A stretch of 64,000 nucleotides of DNA. Origin: Paracoccus tegillarcae. GTDB lineage: Bacteria; Pseudomonadota; Alphaproteobacteria; Rhodobacterales; Rhodobacteraceae. Made by a program: the position numbers and the translations under genes. Below, one piece after another: positions 53,201 through 61,800 of this stretch. The stretch covers positions 1,633,001 through 1,697,000 of the forward strand of contig NZ_CP025408.1 in assembly GCF_002847305.1 (NCBI RefSeq), given 5' to 3'. The notes under the pieces were generated by a model. That model was not told the DNA's origin, did not search any database, and worked only from the letters and a program-made list of their open reading frames with translations. Each line of letters opens with the position of its first letter. Position 1 is the stretch's first letter.

Positions 53201-55408
53201 ATGGTTCCAAATATCCTGATGTCCCGCAATGACGGGCTTGGGGCACGTTTGATCCCGCTGCTCAGTGCCTTGCGATTGGCCGAGGCGACCGGCGCCAGGC
53301 TGCGTGTCCACTGGCCGTCGCAAGACAAGCGGGCCAATGTGTCGCATTATCAGGGTCTGTTCGACGCCGCGTTCTGTGACCGCTATTTCATCACTGACGA
53401 CGAAGCCAAGGAGCGCCGGCTGCGGATTATCGGGGCAAGCCGGTTCCAGCGGCTGACACGGCAGGAATTCATCGCGCAGGCGGATGCCGAATACGATTAT
53501 TTCGTCGAGGAAACCGGCGGTCCGGCCATCTTGCAGGGCGAAGACCCCGCAGAGGTCGCCCGCGCCTATCGCAACGCGATGGGGCTGATCACCTTTACCC
53601 CGCGCATTCGCGAAATGATGGCGCAGATTGACGCGGCCTTTGCCGGGCGGCAGGTCACCGCCTATCACATCCGCCATGGCGACGTGACCAGCAGCTATCG
53701 CGCGCGGGGCAAGGCCTGGCCCAACAAATACGTGCCGCCCGAGATCTATCTGGAACATATGCGCCAGTCCGGCACCGGGCCTGACCGGCCGGCATTGCTG
53801 ATTTCGGATACGGCGGCCTCGATCGACTGGCTGGCGGCGCGGCAGGACGGCGTTCTGCGGCTGCCCGATCTGATCCAGCTGGATGATCTGGATTCGCTGC
53901 AGTTCGATTTTCTCGAACTTTATGCGATGTCGCGCGCGGCGCTGATCGTTGCCCCGGAAATGAGCGGCTTTTCCCGTGTGGCCGCCGCCATTGGTGCGGT
54001 GCCCATCGACGATGTCGGCCAGTCGCTGACGGATGCGTCCATGGATGCGGCGATGACCGCGCTGCAACAGCGTCTGCTGAATGATTCCGGCAGCTTTCTG
54101 AACGATGGCGAGATCGCGCAATCCACCGTGCATTTGCGCCGCTGGCTGGACCGGCAGGATCAGCCCGGCGATCTGTCGGAACTGCTGGATCAGCAGCTTG
54201 ATCAGGGCAACACCGTGCCGCTGATGTACCGCATGCGCGCCGAGGATGCCTATCGCGCGGGCGATGCCGCGATGCTGGCCGAGATCGCGCATCAGGCGCG
54301 TGATGCGATGATTCCGTTGCCGCATGTCCTGAGTGAGATCGACACCATGCAGGCGCTGCTGCATCTGCGTGCGGGGCAGGCCGACACGGCCACGGTGCTG
54401 CTGCGCCGGGCGTTGTATCACTGGCCGATGCAGGCCTTTACCGCCGAGGCGGTGCGAACATGGCTGCTGGCCGATCCGGCGCCCACAGAGAGGTTTTATC
54501 CGTTCGAGCCGATGGTTCTGGATCTGGTCAGCCTGTCGCGGGGCGCGCCGCAAAAGCGCGTCGATATGCGCAGTCTGGTCTGGGAAATCCGGCAATTTCT
54601 GTCCTCGACCTTTCGCGGCCCGCTGATCGCGGCAGGGGCCGATGCCGACCTGCGTGACAGGGTGCTGGCGGTCGAGGCGCAGGACAGCATTCGCGGCACG
54701 CCGGCGGAACGGTCGCTGAAAAGCTTTCGCAGCCTGATCGAGATCGAGGGGCCGGACCCCGCATCCGCCCTGGCCCTGTCGCGCGAGATGGCCCATGATG
54801 CGCCGGTGAGCGAAAACCGCTGGGCGGCGCAGCGATTTGCCATCAACCTGTTGCACCAGCACAAGTTTCAGCGCGCGCGTTTCTGGTTCGCGCGGCTGGT
54901 CGAGGCGTTTCCGGATGAGCCGGTCTATTCCGGCTATCTGGCCGGCACGATCATGCGCGACGGCGAGAACGAGGTCGCGCAGGCCCATTTCGAACGGGTG
55001 AACCCGCCGGGCGAACCGCTGCGTTATCCGGTGTTTGCGACGCGCCAGATCCAGTTGCTGGACCGTCTGAAACGCGAGAACGAGGCCGACGCCCTGTACG
55101 AACAATTGCTGATCGCGACCGGCTGGGCGGAAACCCATGTGACCGGCGCGGTGCGACGCGCGTTGCGGCAGGATCGGCCTTTCCCGCATCTGGAACGCCT
55201 GACCCGGCTGGCCGAAGAGGCCGGCCCGCACCGCGCCGCCGGTGCGCTGGTCGCGCAGTTGCTGCACCGCGATGGCCACCATGATGAGGCCCGTCAGCGG
55301 GCGCAATCCGCGCTGGACAGCGGCGCGGTCCCGGCAGGTGATCTGGAGGGGATACGGGCCTTGCTCGAGGCGACTGCGGACAATCCGACGACGCGGGATC
55401 CCGGATGA
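53201..55408 (+). CDS. O-fucosyltransferase-like glycosyltransferase with C-terminal helical repeats
   Basis: A 735-residue protein in two parts. Residues ~1-300 look like the NodZ/O-fucosyltransferase superfamily: SRNDGLGARLIPLLSALRLAEATG at the start and YHIRHGDV (Arg158), the HxR block that contacts the GDP-sugar, and ALIVAPEMSGFSRVAAAIG as the C-terminal donor-binding loop. Residues ~320-730 are helical and TPR-like (repeated ARFWFARLVEAFPDEPVYSGYLAGTIM, EARQRAQSALDSG). The donor and acceptor are not known. There is no signal peptide. It overlaps the SGNH hydrolase gene by 4 bp. Confidence 0.7.
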   Translation: MVPNILMSRNDGLGARLIPLLSALRLAEATGARLRVHWPSQDKRANVSHYQGLFDAAFCDRYFITDDEAKERRLRIIGASRFQRLTRQEFIAQADAEYDYFVEETGGPAILQGEDPAEVARAYRNAMGLITFTPRIREMMAQIDAAFAGRQVTAYHIRHGDVTSSYRARGKAWPNKYVPPEIYLEHMRQSGTGPDRPALLISDTAASIDWLAARQDGVLRLPDLIQLDDLDSLQFDFLELYAMSRAALIVAPEMSGFSRVAAAIGAVPIDDVGQSLTDASMDAAMTALQQRLLNDSGSFLNDGEIAQSTVHLRRWLDRQDQPGDLSELLDQQLDQGNTVPLMYRMRAEDAYRAGDAAMLAEIAHQARDAMIPLPHVLSEIDTMQALLHLRAGQADTATVLLRRALYHWPMQAFTAEAVRTWLLADPAPTERFYPFEPMVLDLVSLSRGAPQKRVDMRSLVWEIRQFLSSTFRGPLIAAGADADLRDRVLAVEAQDSIRGTPAERSLKSFRSLIEIEGPDPASALALSREMAHDAPVSENRWAAQRFAINLLHQHKFQRARFWFARLVEAFPDEPVYSGYLAGTIMRDGENEVAQAHFERVNPPGEPLRYPVFATRQIQLLDRLKRENEADALYEQLLIATGWAETHVTGAVRRALRQDRPFPHLERLTRLAEEAGPHRAAGALVAQLLHRDGHHDEARQRAQSALDSGAVPAGDLEGIRALLEATADNPTTRDPG

Positions 55409-56670
55409 GCGCCCATTCCATTCTATTGCTGGCCTATGGGCAGTCGAATTCGGATGTTTACCCGGCCAAGCCTGCGCAGGCCTGCGATGCCTTCAACGAC
55501 CCCCGCATCGTGACCTTCGACGATGGCAATGCGTTTCGCGGCTTGCTGGGTGCGTTGCCAAAGGCGCCGGTCACGGCGCTGGTTCCGGCTGCCTCGGCCT
55601 CGTATGAGACCAAGAAATGCCGCGATTACCAGTCGTTCCAGATCGCCGCTGCGGCGCGGTTGTTTCACGAGGGCGCGCCAGAGGGGCTGCGTCAGGTCAT
55701 CGTCCGGGCCGAGGGCCGTGGCGGCCGCAGATTTCATGGAATCGTCAAGAACGAACGCCATATCGAGGGTATTCTGGACAATGCCGACGGGACCGATTCG
55801 CAGATCCTGTTGAACATGCTGGAAACGATCCGGATTGCCGCAGAGATGGCGGCGGGTTCGGGCGCGCCGCTGCGCCGGATCATCGTCAACTTTATCCACG
55901 GCGAGGCGGATCGCAGTACGCCACGGGATTTTTACCGAAAGAACTTTGAGGCGCTGATTGCGCGGGTCGCTGAACTGGCCGCGCAGTTGGGGGTAGAGGT
56001 CGACTGGCTGATCCTTGACCCGGCGGGGACTGCGAGCCTTGGCAGTGGTAACAACTGGCCCTGCCGTCTGGCCATGCAAGAGGTCGCGGATGCTTATGAC
56101 AACGTCCATCTGATTGGCGGCGGCTATGGTTATGAACTGGATGACGTCATCCATTACAGCAGCGCATCACGTGCGCTGTTTGGCGAACATTTCGGCGCTG
56201 CCATCGCCGCGCTGCTGGCGGGTGGTGCCGGGGGCGCGGCGGACACGGGCTGGTTGCTGTCTGCCCCGCGCATCGAACGTGCGGTCCTGTCGGGGCGGCA
56301 GGTCGAGTTGCATCTGGGCGGCGATAAAGAGTTCCAGCTTGTCCCCGGCATCTCGGACCCGAACCTGAACTGCGAGGGGTTTGACGTGACGCTGGCCACC
56401 CGATGCCAGATCGAGGCCGTGCAGCAAACCGGCCCGCGTTCGGTCAGGGTCACGCTGGAAAAACCGCCGATCGACGATCACCGCGCCGCGCTGACCTATG
56501 CCTATCAGATCATCCACGGCAAGGATAACCGCATGGATTCGCTGATGCCCGCAGGTCGCGGTGGGTGGCGCAGCGTCGCGGCGCTGGAATCGATGGTGCT
56601 GCCGGGTCGGCGGATTCACCAATGGGTGCCCGGCTTTTTCATGCCCTTTGCCGAGATGGAGCAGGGTTAG
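55405..56670 (+). CDS. SGNH hydrolase, sialate O-acetylesterase-like carbohydrate esterase
   Basis: A 421-residue protein with the SASA/SGNH esterase pattern: AYGQSNSD with nucleophile Ser14, NFIHGEADRS as the block with the oxyanion-region Glu and Asp, and DDVIHYS with catalytic Asp247 and His250. The C-terminal ~140 residues are a beta-rich domain, perhaps carbohydrate-binding. Such enzymes remove acetyl groups from sugars. No signal peptide is seen, so it may work on cytoplasmic glycan precursors. It is coupled to the glycosyltransferase gene upstream and converges with the GT61 gene, sharing 4 bp. Confidence 0.82.
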   Translation: MSAHSILLLAYGQSNSDVYPAKPAQACDAFNDPRIVTFDDGNAFRGLLGALPKAPVTALVPAASASYETKKCRDYQSFQIAAAARLFHEGAPEGLRQVIVRAEGRGGRRFHGIVKNERHIEGILDNADGTDSQILLNMLETIRIAAEMAAGSGAPLRRIIVNFIHGEADRSTPRDFYRKNFEALIARVAELAAQLGVEVDWLILDPAGTASLGSGNNWPCRLAMQEVADAYDNVHLIGGGYGYELDDVIHYSSASRALFGEHFGAAIAALLAGGAGGAADTGWLLSAPRIERAVLSGRQVELHLGGDKEFQLVPGISDPNLNCEGFDVTLATRCQIEAVQQTGPRSVRVTLEKPPIDDHRAALTYAYQIIHGKDNRMDSLMPAGRGGWRSVAALESMVLPGRRIHQWVPGFFMPFAEMEQG

Positions 56671-57830
56671 GAGAACTTGTTGGCGCCGCGCACTGTGCCG
56701 GACTTTTGCCGTTCGATGAACCTTTCGCGGTTTGCCATGCGGAAGAACTTGGTCCCTTCGTGCAGCACTCGCAATCTTTCGCGCTCATCCGCGCGTTCGG
56801 CATCGCTCAGGTCGCGCCATGGCTGCTGACCGGAGGCCATGCCCCGTTCGACCAGCGCCTCGTGCAGCCGGGAAAAGCTGATTTCGCCGCAAGATCGACG
56901 GCCCGGGCGCTTGTCCGGATGCGGTAGCCATTCATCGACAAGGACATCGACCTCGAACGCATCGATGTCCTGAAACAGCCGTAATTGATCGACGAAATAG
57001 GGCACCAGTTCCATGCTGCGGCGCTTGATGATGGCGACCTTCTGTTCCGAATTGCCGACAAAGCCGACCAGATGCAGGGGCGAACAATCGACCGCCACGA
57101 TTTGCTTGGCCGCCTTGTATTGGGCCACCTGATCGACCAGCGGGTGGTTTTGCGGATGGTAGATCTCGTAGCCCTCTTGTTGCAATTGCTGTTCCAGCAG
57201 CCATTCGCCGATCAGGCCGCCCCTGTCGCGTTGCAGACCCGAGCGCGAGATATAGATTTTCTCGGCACCCTGCGCCGGGATGCGACGCCCGGCATGGCGG
57301 CGCATATAGGCGCGAAACGCCTCTGAGCCGCGCATCAGTTCGAACTGCCCAAAGCCCTGACGCGGCACGAACAACCGGTCGACGCGCAGGGGCACGGGGG
57401 TTGACCGCACGGGAACGGTCGCGCCCAGAACGTTGAACAGTGGGCGGAACTGGCGCACGAATTGCATGGGTCGGGCATTGATCTTGGGCGTATAGGCGAT
57501 GCTTTCGATGGCCGGTCGCAGCTCTTCCAGACCCCAGAGGCGGGTGGTCGATTCGACAAGGAAATGTCCGAAATGCCCGAACATGATGCCGCCGAACATG
57601 TGCTGGCCCGGAAGATGCTCGATGGTGTCGGGGTCGGGCATCTCGGGCGCAACGTTGATCTGGCGACCTTCGCCCCAGGTGATCGAGTTCTCGACCATTT
57701 CGCCCTCTGCCGTCAGCACGCCCGACGCCTGGAAACGGTTGTTCGATCCGCGCTCACGCGGGGGCGGCACGATGATTGCATTGTCGACGATGACGATGTT
57801 TTGCTTTGTATCATCAAGGTCCAGATGCAT
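56667..57830 (-). CDS. Glycosyltransferase family 61 protein
   Basis: A 387-residue GT61 (DUF563) enzyme: GQHMFGGIMFGHFGHFLVESTTRLWGLEEL is the family block, followed by KIYISRSGLQRDRGGLIGEWLLEQQLQQEGYEIYHPQNHPLVDQVAQYKAAKQIVAVDCSPLHLVGF, the acceptor or donor-binding part. GT61 enzymes in bacteria take part in capsule or exopolysaccharide synthesis. There is no membrane helix. It lies after the NarL-type regulator gene on the same strand, 77 bp away, and faces the esterase gene, with which it shares its last 4 bases. Confidence 0.85.
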   Translation of the reverse strand: MHLDLDDTKQNIVIVDNAIIVPPPRERGSNNRFQASGVLTAEGEMVENSITWGEGRQINVAPEMPDPDTIEHLPGQHMFGGIMFGHFGHFLVESTTRLWGLEELRPAIESIAYTPKINARPMQFVRQFRPLFNVLGATVPVRSTPVPLRVDRLFVPRQGFGQFELMRGSEAFRAYMRRHAGRRIPAQGAEKIYISRSGLQRDRGGLIGEWLLEQQLQQEGYEIYHPQNHPLVDQVAQYKAAKQIVAVDCSPLHLVGFVGNSEQKVAIIKRRSMELVPYFVDQLRLFQDIDAFEVDVLVDEWLPHPDKRPGRRSCGEISFSRLHEALVERGMASGQQPWRDLSDAERADERERLRVLHEGTKFFRMANRERFIERQKSGTVRGANKFS

Positions 57831-57907
57831 CGTCTTCTCCGTTCAGTGCGCGACTTGCGGCAGCGCCGCCAGGGTCATCGCGGTCAGGGTGCGGGCCGCG
57901 GATTGCA

Positions 57908-58525
57908 TCAGCCCGGCTGCTCCATCGCGATACGGATCAGCCCGTTCATGCCGTCGACGCCCAGTTTGCGCTTGAGCGCGGACGAGGCGTTGGCGACGGT
58001 CTTGTAGCTGACGCCCAGGTCGTCGGCGATGGCCTGCAGCGACAGGCCTTGCCCGATCAGACGCAGCACCTCGGTCTCGCGCGGGGTCAGTTGCGACAGC
58101 GGATCGGCTGCATTGACGCCGCGCGTGGCCAGGGCGATGGCATGCTTGGGGGCAAGGTAGAATTCGCCGGCCTCCTGCGCGCGGACGGCCTGACGAAATT
58201 CCTCGGGCGGTGCGTTCTTGGACAGGAATCCATGCGCGCCGCATTCCAGCGCGCGCGCGGCAAAGCTGGTCTGATCATTCATCGAAAAGACCAGGATACG
58301 CGCGTCGGGAACCGCCTCCAGTAGTTGCGAGACCAGCGACAACCCGTCGCCATCGGGTAGGGTGATGTCCAAAACGATCAGCCCGGGACGATGGTTGCGG
58401 GCCTCTTGCAGGGCCTCTTGCGCCGTCATTGCCTGATGCACCTGCTCATAGCCCAGATCGCGCAGCAGCCGCGCTGCGCCCAGATGGGTGATCGGATGGT
58501 CATCGACGATGAGGGCGGCGTTCAT
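57908..58525 (-). CDS. NarL/LuxR-family response regulator
   Basis: A 205-residue response regulator: receiver with VDDHP, phospho-acceptor in LIVLDITLPDGDGL, Lys in GFLSKNAPPEEF, and a LuxR-type helix-turn-helix (LTPRETEVLRLIGQGLSLQAIADDLGVSYKTVANASSALKRKLGV). It is the partner of the histidine kinase whose gene overlaps it by 4 bp. The genes it controls are not known; the GT61 gene directly downstream is a candidate. Confidence 0.93.
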   Translation of the reverse strand: MNAALIVDDHPITHLGAARLLRDLGYEQVHQAMTAQEALQEARNHRPGLIVLDITLPDGDGLSLVSQLLEAVPDARILVFSMNDQTSFAARALECGAHGFLSKNAPPEEFRQAVRAQEAGEFYLAPKHAIALATRGVNAADPLSQLTPRETEVLRLIGQGLSLQAIADDLGVSYKTVANASSALKRKLGVDGMNGLIRIAMEQPG

Positions 58526-59844
58526 GGCAAGGGGTCTTTCGGCAATTCGGCGGTCAGTCTGGTTCCCCCTTTATCCGATTGGATGGCCAAACGGCCAGAC
58601 AGAAGCGCGATCCGCTCGCTCATGCCGGACAGGCCGGTGCCGTGCGGGGTGTCCGGGACCATGCCGGTGCCGTCGTCGCTGACGGTCATGATCCATTGGC
58701 CGGGTCGGGTGCTGAGTGAGACCTCGATCCGTTCCGCGCCGGCGTGGCGCAGGGCGTTGGTCGTTCCCTCCTGCAGGATGCGGAACAGGGTGATCGCGGT
58801 GGCCTCGTCCGGCTCGCCCAGACCCGGCGGCAGGTTTACCAAGATTCGATGGTCTGGAAAGCGGGCGGCAAGATCGGCCACATAGCCCGTCAAAACATCG
58901 GCAAAAGGCAATTGCCCGATTGCGCCGGGGCGCAGATCGTCCAGCAGGGCGCGGTTCAACCCGCCGATCTGATCGGCGATCCGGGTGATTGCGGCGGCGT
59001 GCTCGGGGATTTTCGGGTCCTCGGTGGCGGTGGCCAGGGCGTCTGCCTCGACGCGCAGGCCGAACAGGCAGGGACCCATTTCGTCATGCAGGTCGCGGGC
59101 GATCGCCTTGCGCTCGTGATCGGCGCGGGTGACGACTTGGCGCTGCAGTCTTTTGCGGTCGTTTCGGGCCTGTTCCAGGGTCAGCGCCAATTGATCCACG
59201 CCCCGGCCAATCGGGGCGAGGTCCGGTTCAGTCACGGGGCCCACGCGGGCGTCGAACCGGCCTCGCGTCAGATCCGCCAGTCTTGCCGCGATATTGCCGA
59301 CGGGCCGTAACGCGCGCCGCGTCAGCCACAGGATCAGCGCGGCCTGTGCCAGTGCCGCCAGCGCCGTCATCCCGACGATGCGCTGAATGTCGCGCCAGGC
59401 GCCTGCGATCTGGCCCGCGGGATCGGCCGCGATGACGACAAAGCCCAACATCTGCTGGTCGATCACCACGGGCAGACGGGTTTCCTGCGGCTGAGGGGTG
59501 ATCAGCCGGGCGAACCACATCGGTGCATATGGCGGGCTGGTCGCCGGTGCCGCGGGCTGCCGGACCGTGTCATCGCGGGCGTCAAGCACCGCGATCGAGG
59601 CGTTGGCCGGGCTTATCAGGCGCTCTGGCAAGGCGGCCATCAGCCTGTCGGTCGGAACGTTTCCCTGCAGGGTGCCGATGGTTGCCAGAACCAGCGAACG
59701 CGCCGTGCTGATGCCGGTGCGCTGTTCTGCCGCCGCCTGCACGCTCAGGTCCCGCAGGCTGGCTGCGGCGAGGGTGGTCAGCAGAACCAGCTGGATCGCC
59801 AGAATTACGACCAGAATATGCTGGGTCAGGGTCAATCGGCTCAT
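58522..59844 (-). CDS. NarX/UhpB-type sensor histidine kinase
   Basis: A 440-residue membrane kinase. Helix 1 (HILVVILAIQLVLLTTLAAASL) and helix 2 (near GMTALAALAQAALILWL) enclose a ~140-residue periplasmic sensor domain. A HAMP linker (RRALRPVGNIAARLADLTRGRFDARVG) is followed by HisKA_3 with phospho-acceptor His in AIARDLHDEMGPCLFGLR and an HATPase domain (EGTTNALRHAGA, VSDDGTGM). The signal is unknown. The ATG at 59844 (MSRLTLTQHIL) is chosen because it puts the first helix at the N-terminus. It overlaps the regulator gene as ATGA. Confidence 0.92.
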   Translation of the reverse strand: MSRLTLTQHILVVILAIQLVLLTTLAAASLRDLSVQAAAEQRTGISTARSLVLATIGTLQGNVPTDRLMAALPERLISPANASIAVLDARDDTVRQPAAPATSPPYAPMWFARLITPQPQETRLPVVIDQQMLGFVVIAADPAGQIAGAWRDIQRIVGMTALAALAQAALILWLTRRALRPVGNIAARLADLTRGRFDARVGPVTEPDLAPIGRGVDQLALTLEQARNDRKRLQRQVVTRADHERKAIARDLHDEMGPCLFGLRVEADALATATEDPKIPEHAAAITRIADQIGGLNRALLDDLRPGAIGQLPFADVLTGYVADLAARFPDHRILVNLPPGLGEPDEATAITLFRILQEGTTNALRHAGAERIEVSLSTRPGQWIMTVSDDGTGMVPDTPHGTGLSGMSERIALLSGRLAIQSDKGGTRLTAELPKDPLP

Positions 59845-60173
59845 AGGGGGCAGATTGACCGATGCGATGATCCGCGTCCATGGGCGGATTGATCCGGATC
59901 CGGGCGGCCAGATCGGCCAAAGCGTCTGGGTGGTCGGTCGTGCAGTTGAAAGGATCGGTCCGCGCAGCGATGAGGCCCGAATGCAGGCGGAGATACTGCT
60001 GGCGCAGGATGGCTGTGGGATGATTGCGGCGTGGAACAGCTTTCTCATGGTCGCGAGATTGGCGGCCAGTCGGCTTTCGCGCGCGCTGCTCTAAGCGGCT
60101 GGCTTTCGCGTGCGCCCGGTTTGTACCTTGTCGCCGGCAGGGCGAAGCAGTGGTCATGGGGTTGCCGGCACGG
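59845..60173. other. Intergenic region upstream of the kinase gene
   Basis: In this 329-bp stretch I see no gene on either strand. The kinase reading frame stays open to 60048 but this extension has no signal peptide or family features. It should hold the promoter of the two-component operon and the end of the flagellar transcript. GGTTAACC at about 60172-60179 straddles the DUF1217 stop. Confidence 0.5.
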
Positions 60174-60959
60174 TTAACCGCGCAGAAGTGTCAGGGCGAT
60201 GGAATAGGATGAGGCCCCGCCTCCTTCGGAAAGTTGCGATCTTAGCAGAAATGTCTGGACCAGTTTGTCGATGCCCGCCTCGGTCGCAATCACATCGAAG
60301 GACGAACTGCCAAAGACCGCCTCGGCCTTGGCCGTGAACTCTGCCAATTGGCGATCGATCGGCAGTCGTCCATAAGCCGAGGAAAAGCCAAAGGCCTGTT
60401 CAAAGACCTTGCGCAACGGGGGATTCCCCATCACCTCGTACCACATGGTGTTTTCCGAAGAGTCCCTGCCTGCCATCTGACGCAGCTCTCGCTGGGCATT
60501 CAGCGAAAGACGCAGGTTCTGGTCGCCTTCACCCACGCGACGTTCGAACTCGAGGTCGATATATTTGTTGATCATCCGATCGGCGAATTCCGGCGTGGCC
60601 ACGATCTGATTGCCAAGGTCATAACCAAAGCTGTTTGCCAGGCGCAGGTAGCGTTTGTCAGACAGCCGGTTGACCAGGGCATCATCATCCGAGCGAGGCG
60701 ATTCAAGGATCTTGCGAATGAACGCCTTGCTGCCGATATCTGATTCCAGCCCATGCGCGCCCAATGCGACGCTGAGCATTCGGTAATCCGAAACCAGATC
60801 GGCTGCCTGATCGGTGCGCGCGATGTTTTCGCGAAAATACTGGGTCGATCTGGCCACCAAGGGATCGGCGGCCAAGAGTTGCTTTTGCTGGGCGGCGGTC
60901 CGCTGCAACATATTCCAGCCCGCCAGACCGCCCGTTCCGGTCAGGATCTGATAGCTCAT
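60174..60959 (-). CDS. DUF1217 flagellar protein
   Basis: A 261-residue protein of the DUF1217 family, found only in flagellar clusters of alphaproteobacteria: it begins MSYQILTGTGGLAGWNMLQRTAAQQ and contains YFRENIARTDQAADLVSDYRMLSVALGAHGLE and GGGASSYSIALTLLRG at the end. The exact role is unknown; it may be a structural or assembly factor. It is translated with flbT, whose stop overlaps its start by 4 bp. Confidence 0.88.
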   Translation of the reverse strand: MSYQILTGTGGLAGWNMLQRTAAQQKQLLAADPLVARSTQYFRENIARTDQAADLVSDYRMLSVALGAHGLESDIGSKAFIRKILESPRSDDDALVNRLSDKRYLRLANSFGYDLGNQIVATPEFADRMINKYIDLEFERRVGEGDQNLRLSLNAQRELRQMAGRDSSENTMWYEVMGNPPLRKVFEQAFGFSSAYGRLPIDRQLAEFTAKAEAVFGSSSFDVIATEAGIDKLVQTFLLRSQLSEGGGASSYSIALTLLRG

Positions 60960-61360
60960 TGCAGCTTGTCCGAAAGCAGGCGGGTCTCTCGTGGCAGCAG
61001 GTCACGCAACTTGCGCAGGCATTGATAGATATTGCCCTCGACCGCGTGATCACTTGCCACGGCGAGCAGCCGGCGACTGTCGGGATCGTCGAAAACCTGG
61101 GACAGTTGTTCGATGCCGCGAAGCAGCTGACGGCCGCCCTCATCCTCTGCTGCGTCACCTGACAGGATCAATTGCGCGACATAGCAAACCCGCGTGACCG
61201 GTGTCCGCGCCTGGTCGGGATGTATTGCATCCTTCAGCCGCAGGACATTCGCGTTGGGCGTCTTGATCGAGATCTTTGACCGCCGGCCGCCGTTTTCGAT
61301 CACGGCGCCGTTGATCAGGATCCGTTCATTCGGCCCGAGTTTGATGACAAGACCGCTCAT
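60956..61360 (-). CDS. flbT: Flagellar biosynthesis repressor FlbT
   Basis: A 134-residue FlbT protein: GLVIKLGPNERILINGAVIENGGRRSKISI opens it and GNIYQCLRKLRDLLP is near the end. In Caulobacter, FlbT binds the 5' untranslated part of flagellin mRNA and promotes its decay until the hook is complete. Length and position, between flaF and DUF1217 and just behind the flagellin gene, fit. It overlaps both neighbours by 4 bp. Confidence 0.93.
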   Translation of the reverse strand: MSGLVIKLGPNERILINGAVIENGGRRSKISIKTPNANVLRLKDAIHPDQARTPVTRVCYVAQLILSGDAAEDEGGRQLLRGIEQLSQVFDDPDSRRLLAVASDHAVEGNIYQCLRKLRDLLPRETRLLSDKLQ

Positions 61361-61725
61361 GCCGGGACCTCGCCGCGCAGACCTTTCATGACGGCGACGT
61401 TGACGTCGATCAGCGGATCAAGTTTCGCACCACTGTTCAGGACCGCAAGCCCATGGCGGATGGCGAAGCCCGCCAGTGAGATAAGGCCCGCCTTGATTTC
61501 ATCGGCAAGAGAATTGCCGGGTTGCGCCAGATCTGTGGCAAGGATCGACCAAAGCTCTGTGTTCTTGTTGATTGCAACGACAATGTCGGGGCCAAGTTGC
61601 TCGCTTCTTGCGTTGCGCAAGAGGCGGGTCACATGTGAAAACGCTTCGTACTCAGAGTCGCGCTCTGTCCGAAGTCCTGCCGAACCGTATCGGCCATAAT
61701 CTGTCAGTGGCGTAACCGCGTTCAA
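61357..61725 (-). CDS. flaF: Flagellar biosynthesis regulator FlaF
   Basis: A 122-residue FlaF protein with RTERDSEYEAFSHVTRLLRNA and NTELWSILATDLAQPGNSLADEIKAGLISLAGF. FlaF is a specific chaperone or activator of flagellin synthesis and secretion that works against FlbT in Caulobacter. It lies 75 bp after the flagellin stop, beyond a strong stem-loop, and overlaps flbT. Confidence 0.93.
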   Translation of the reverse strand: MNAVTPLTDYGRYGSAGLRTERDSEYEAFSHVTRLLRNARSEQLGPDIVVAINKNTELWSILATDLAQPGNSLADEIKAGLISLAGFAIRHGLAVLNSGAKLDPLIDVNVAVMKGLRGEVPA

Positions 61726-61764
61726 GGTATCATTCCCGGATTCTAGGATTTCTGAAGAGGTGGA

Positions 61765-61792
61765 CGTGGGCCGCCGCTAACAGCGGCCCACG
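61765..61792 (-). terminator. Stem-loop between the flagellin and flaF genes
   Basis: Perfect 10-bp arms (61765-61774 and 61783-61792) with an 8-nt loop begin 8 bp after the flagellin stop. No T-tract follows on the minus strand, so it may be a partial terminator or an mRNA-stabilising structure that sets flagellin output apart from flaF-flbT output. Confidence 0.65.
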
Positions 61793-61800
61793 AAATGTCA

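Noticed and set aside
59582..60157. Minus-strand frame of 191 codons upstream of and overlapping the kinase gene
   Set aside because: Most of it is an alternative frame of the kinase gene; the remainder lies in the intergenic region and lacks family features.
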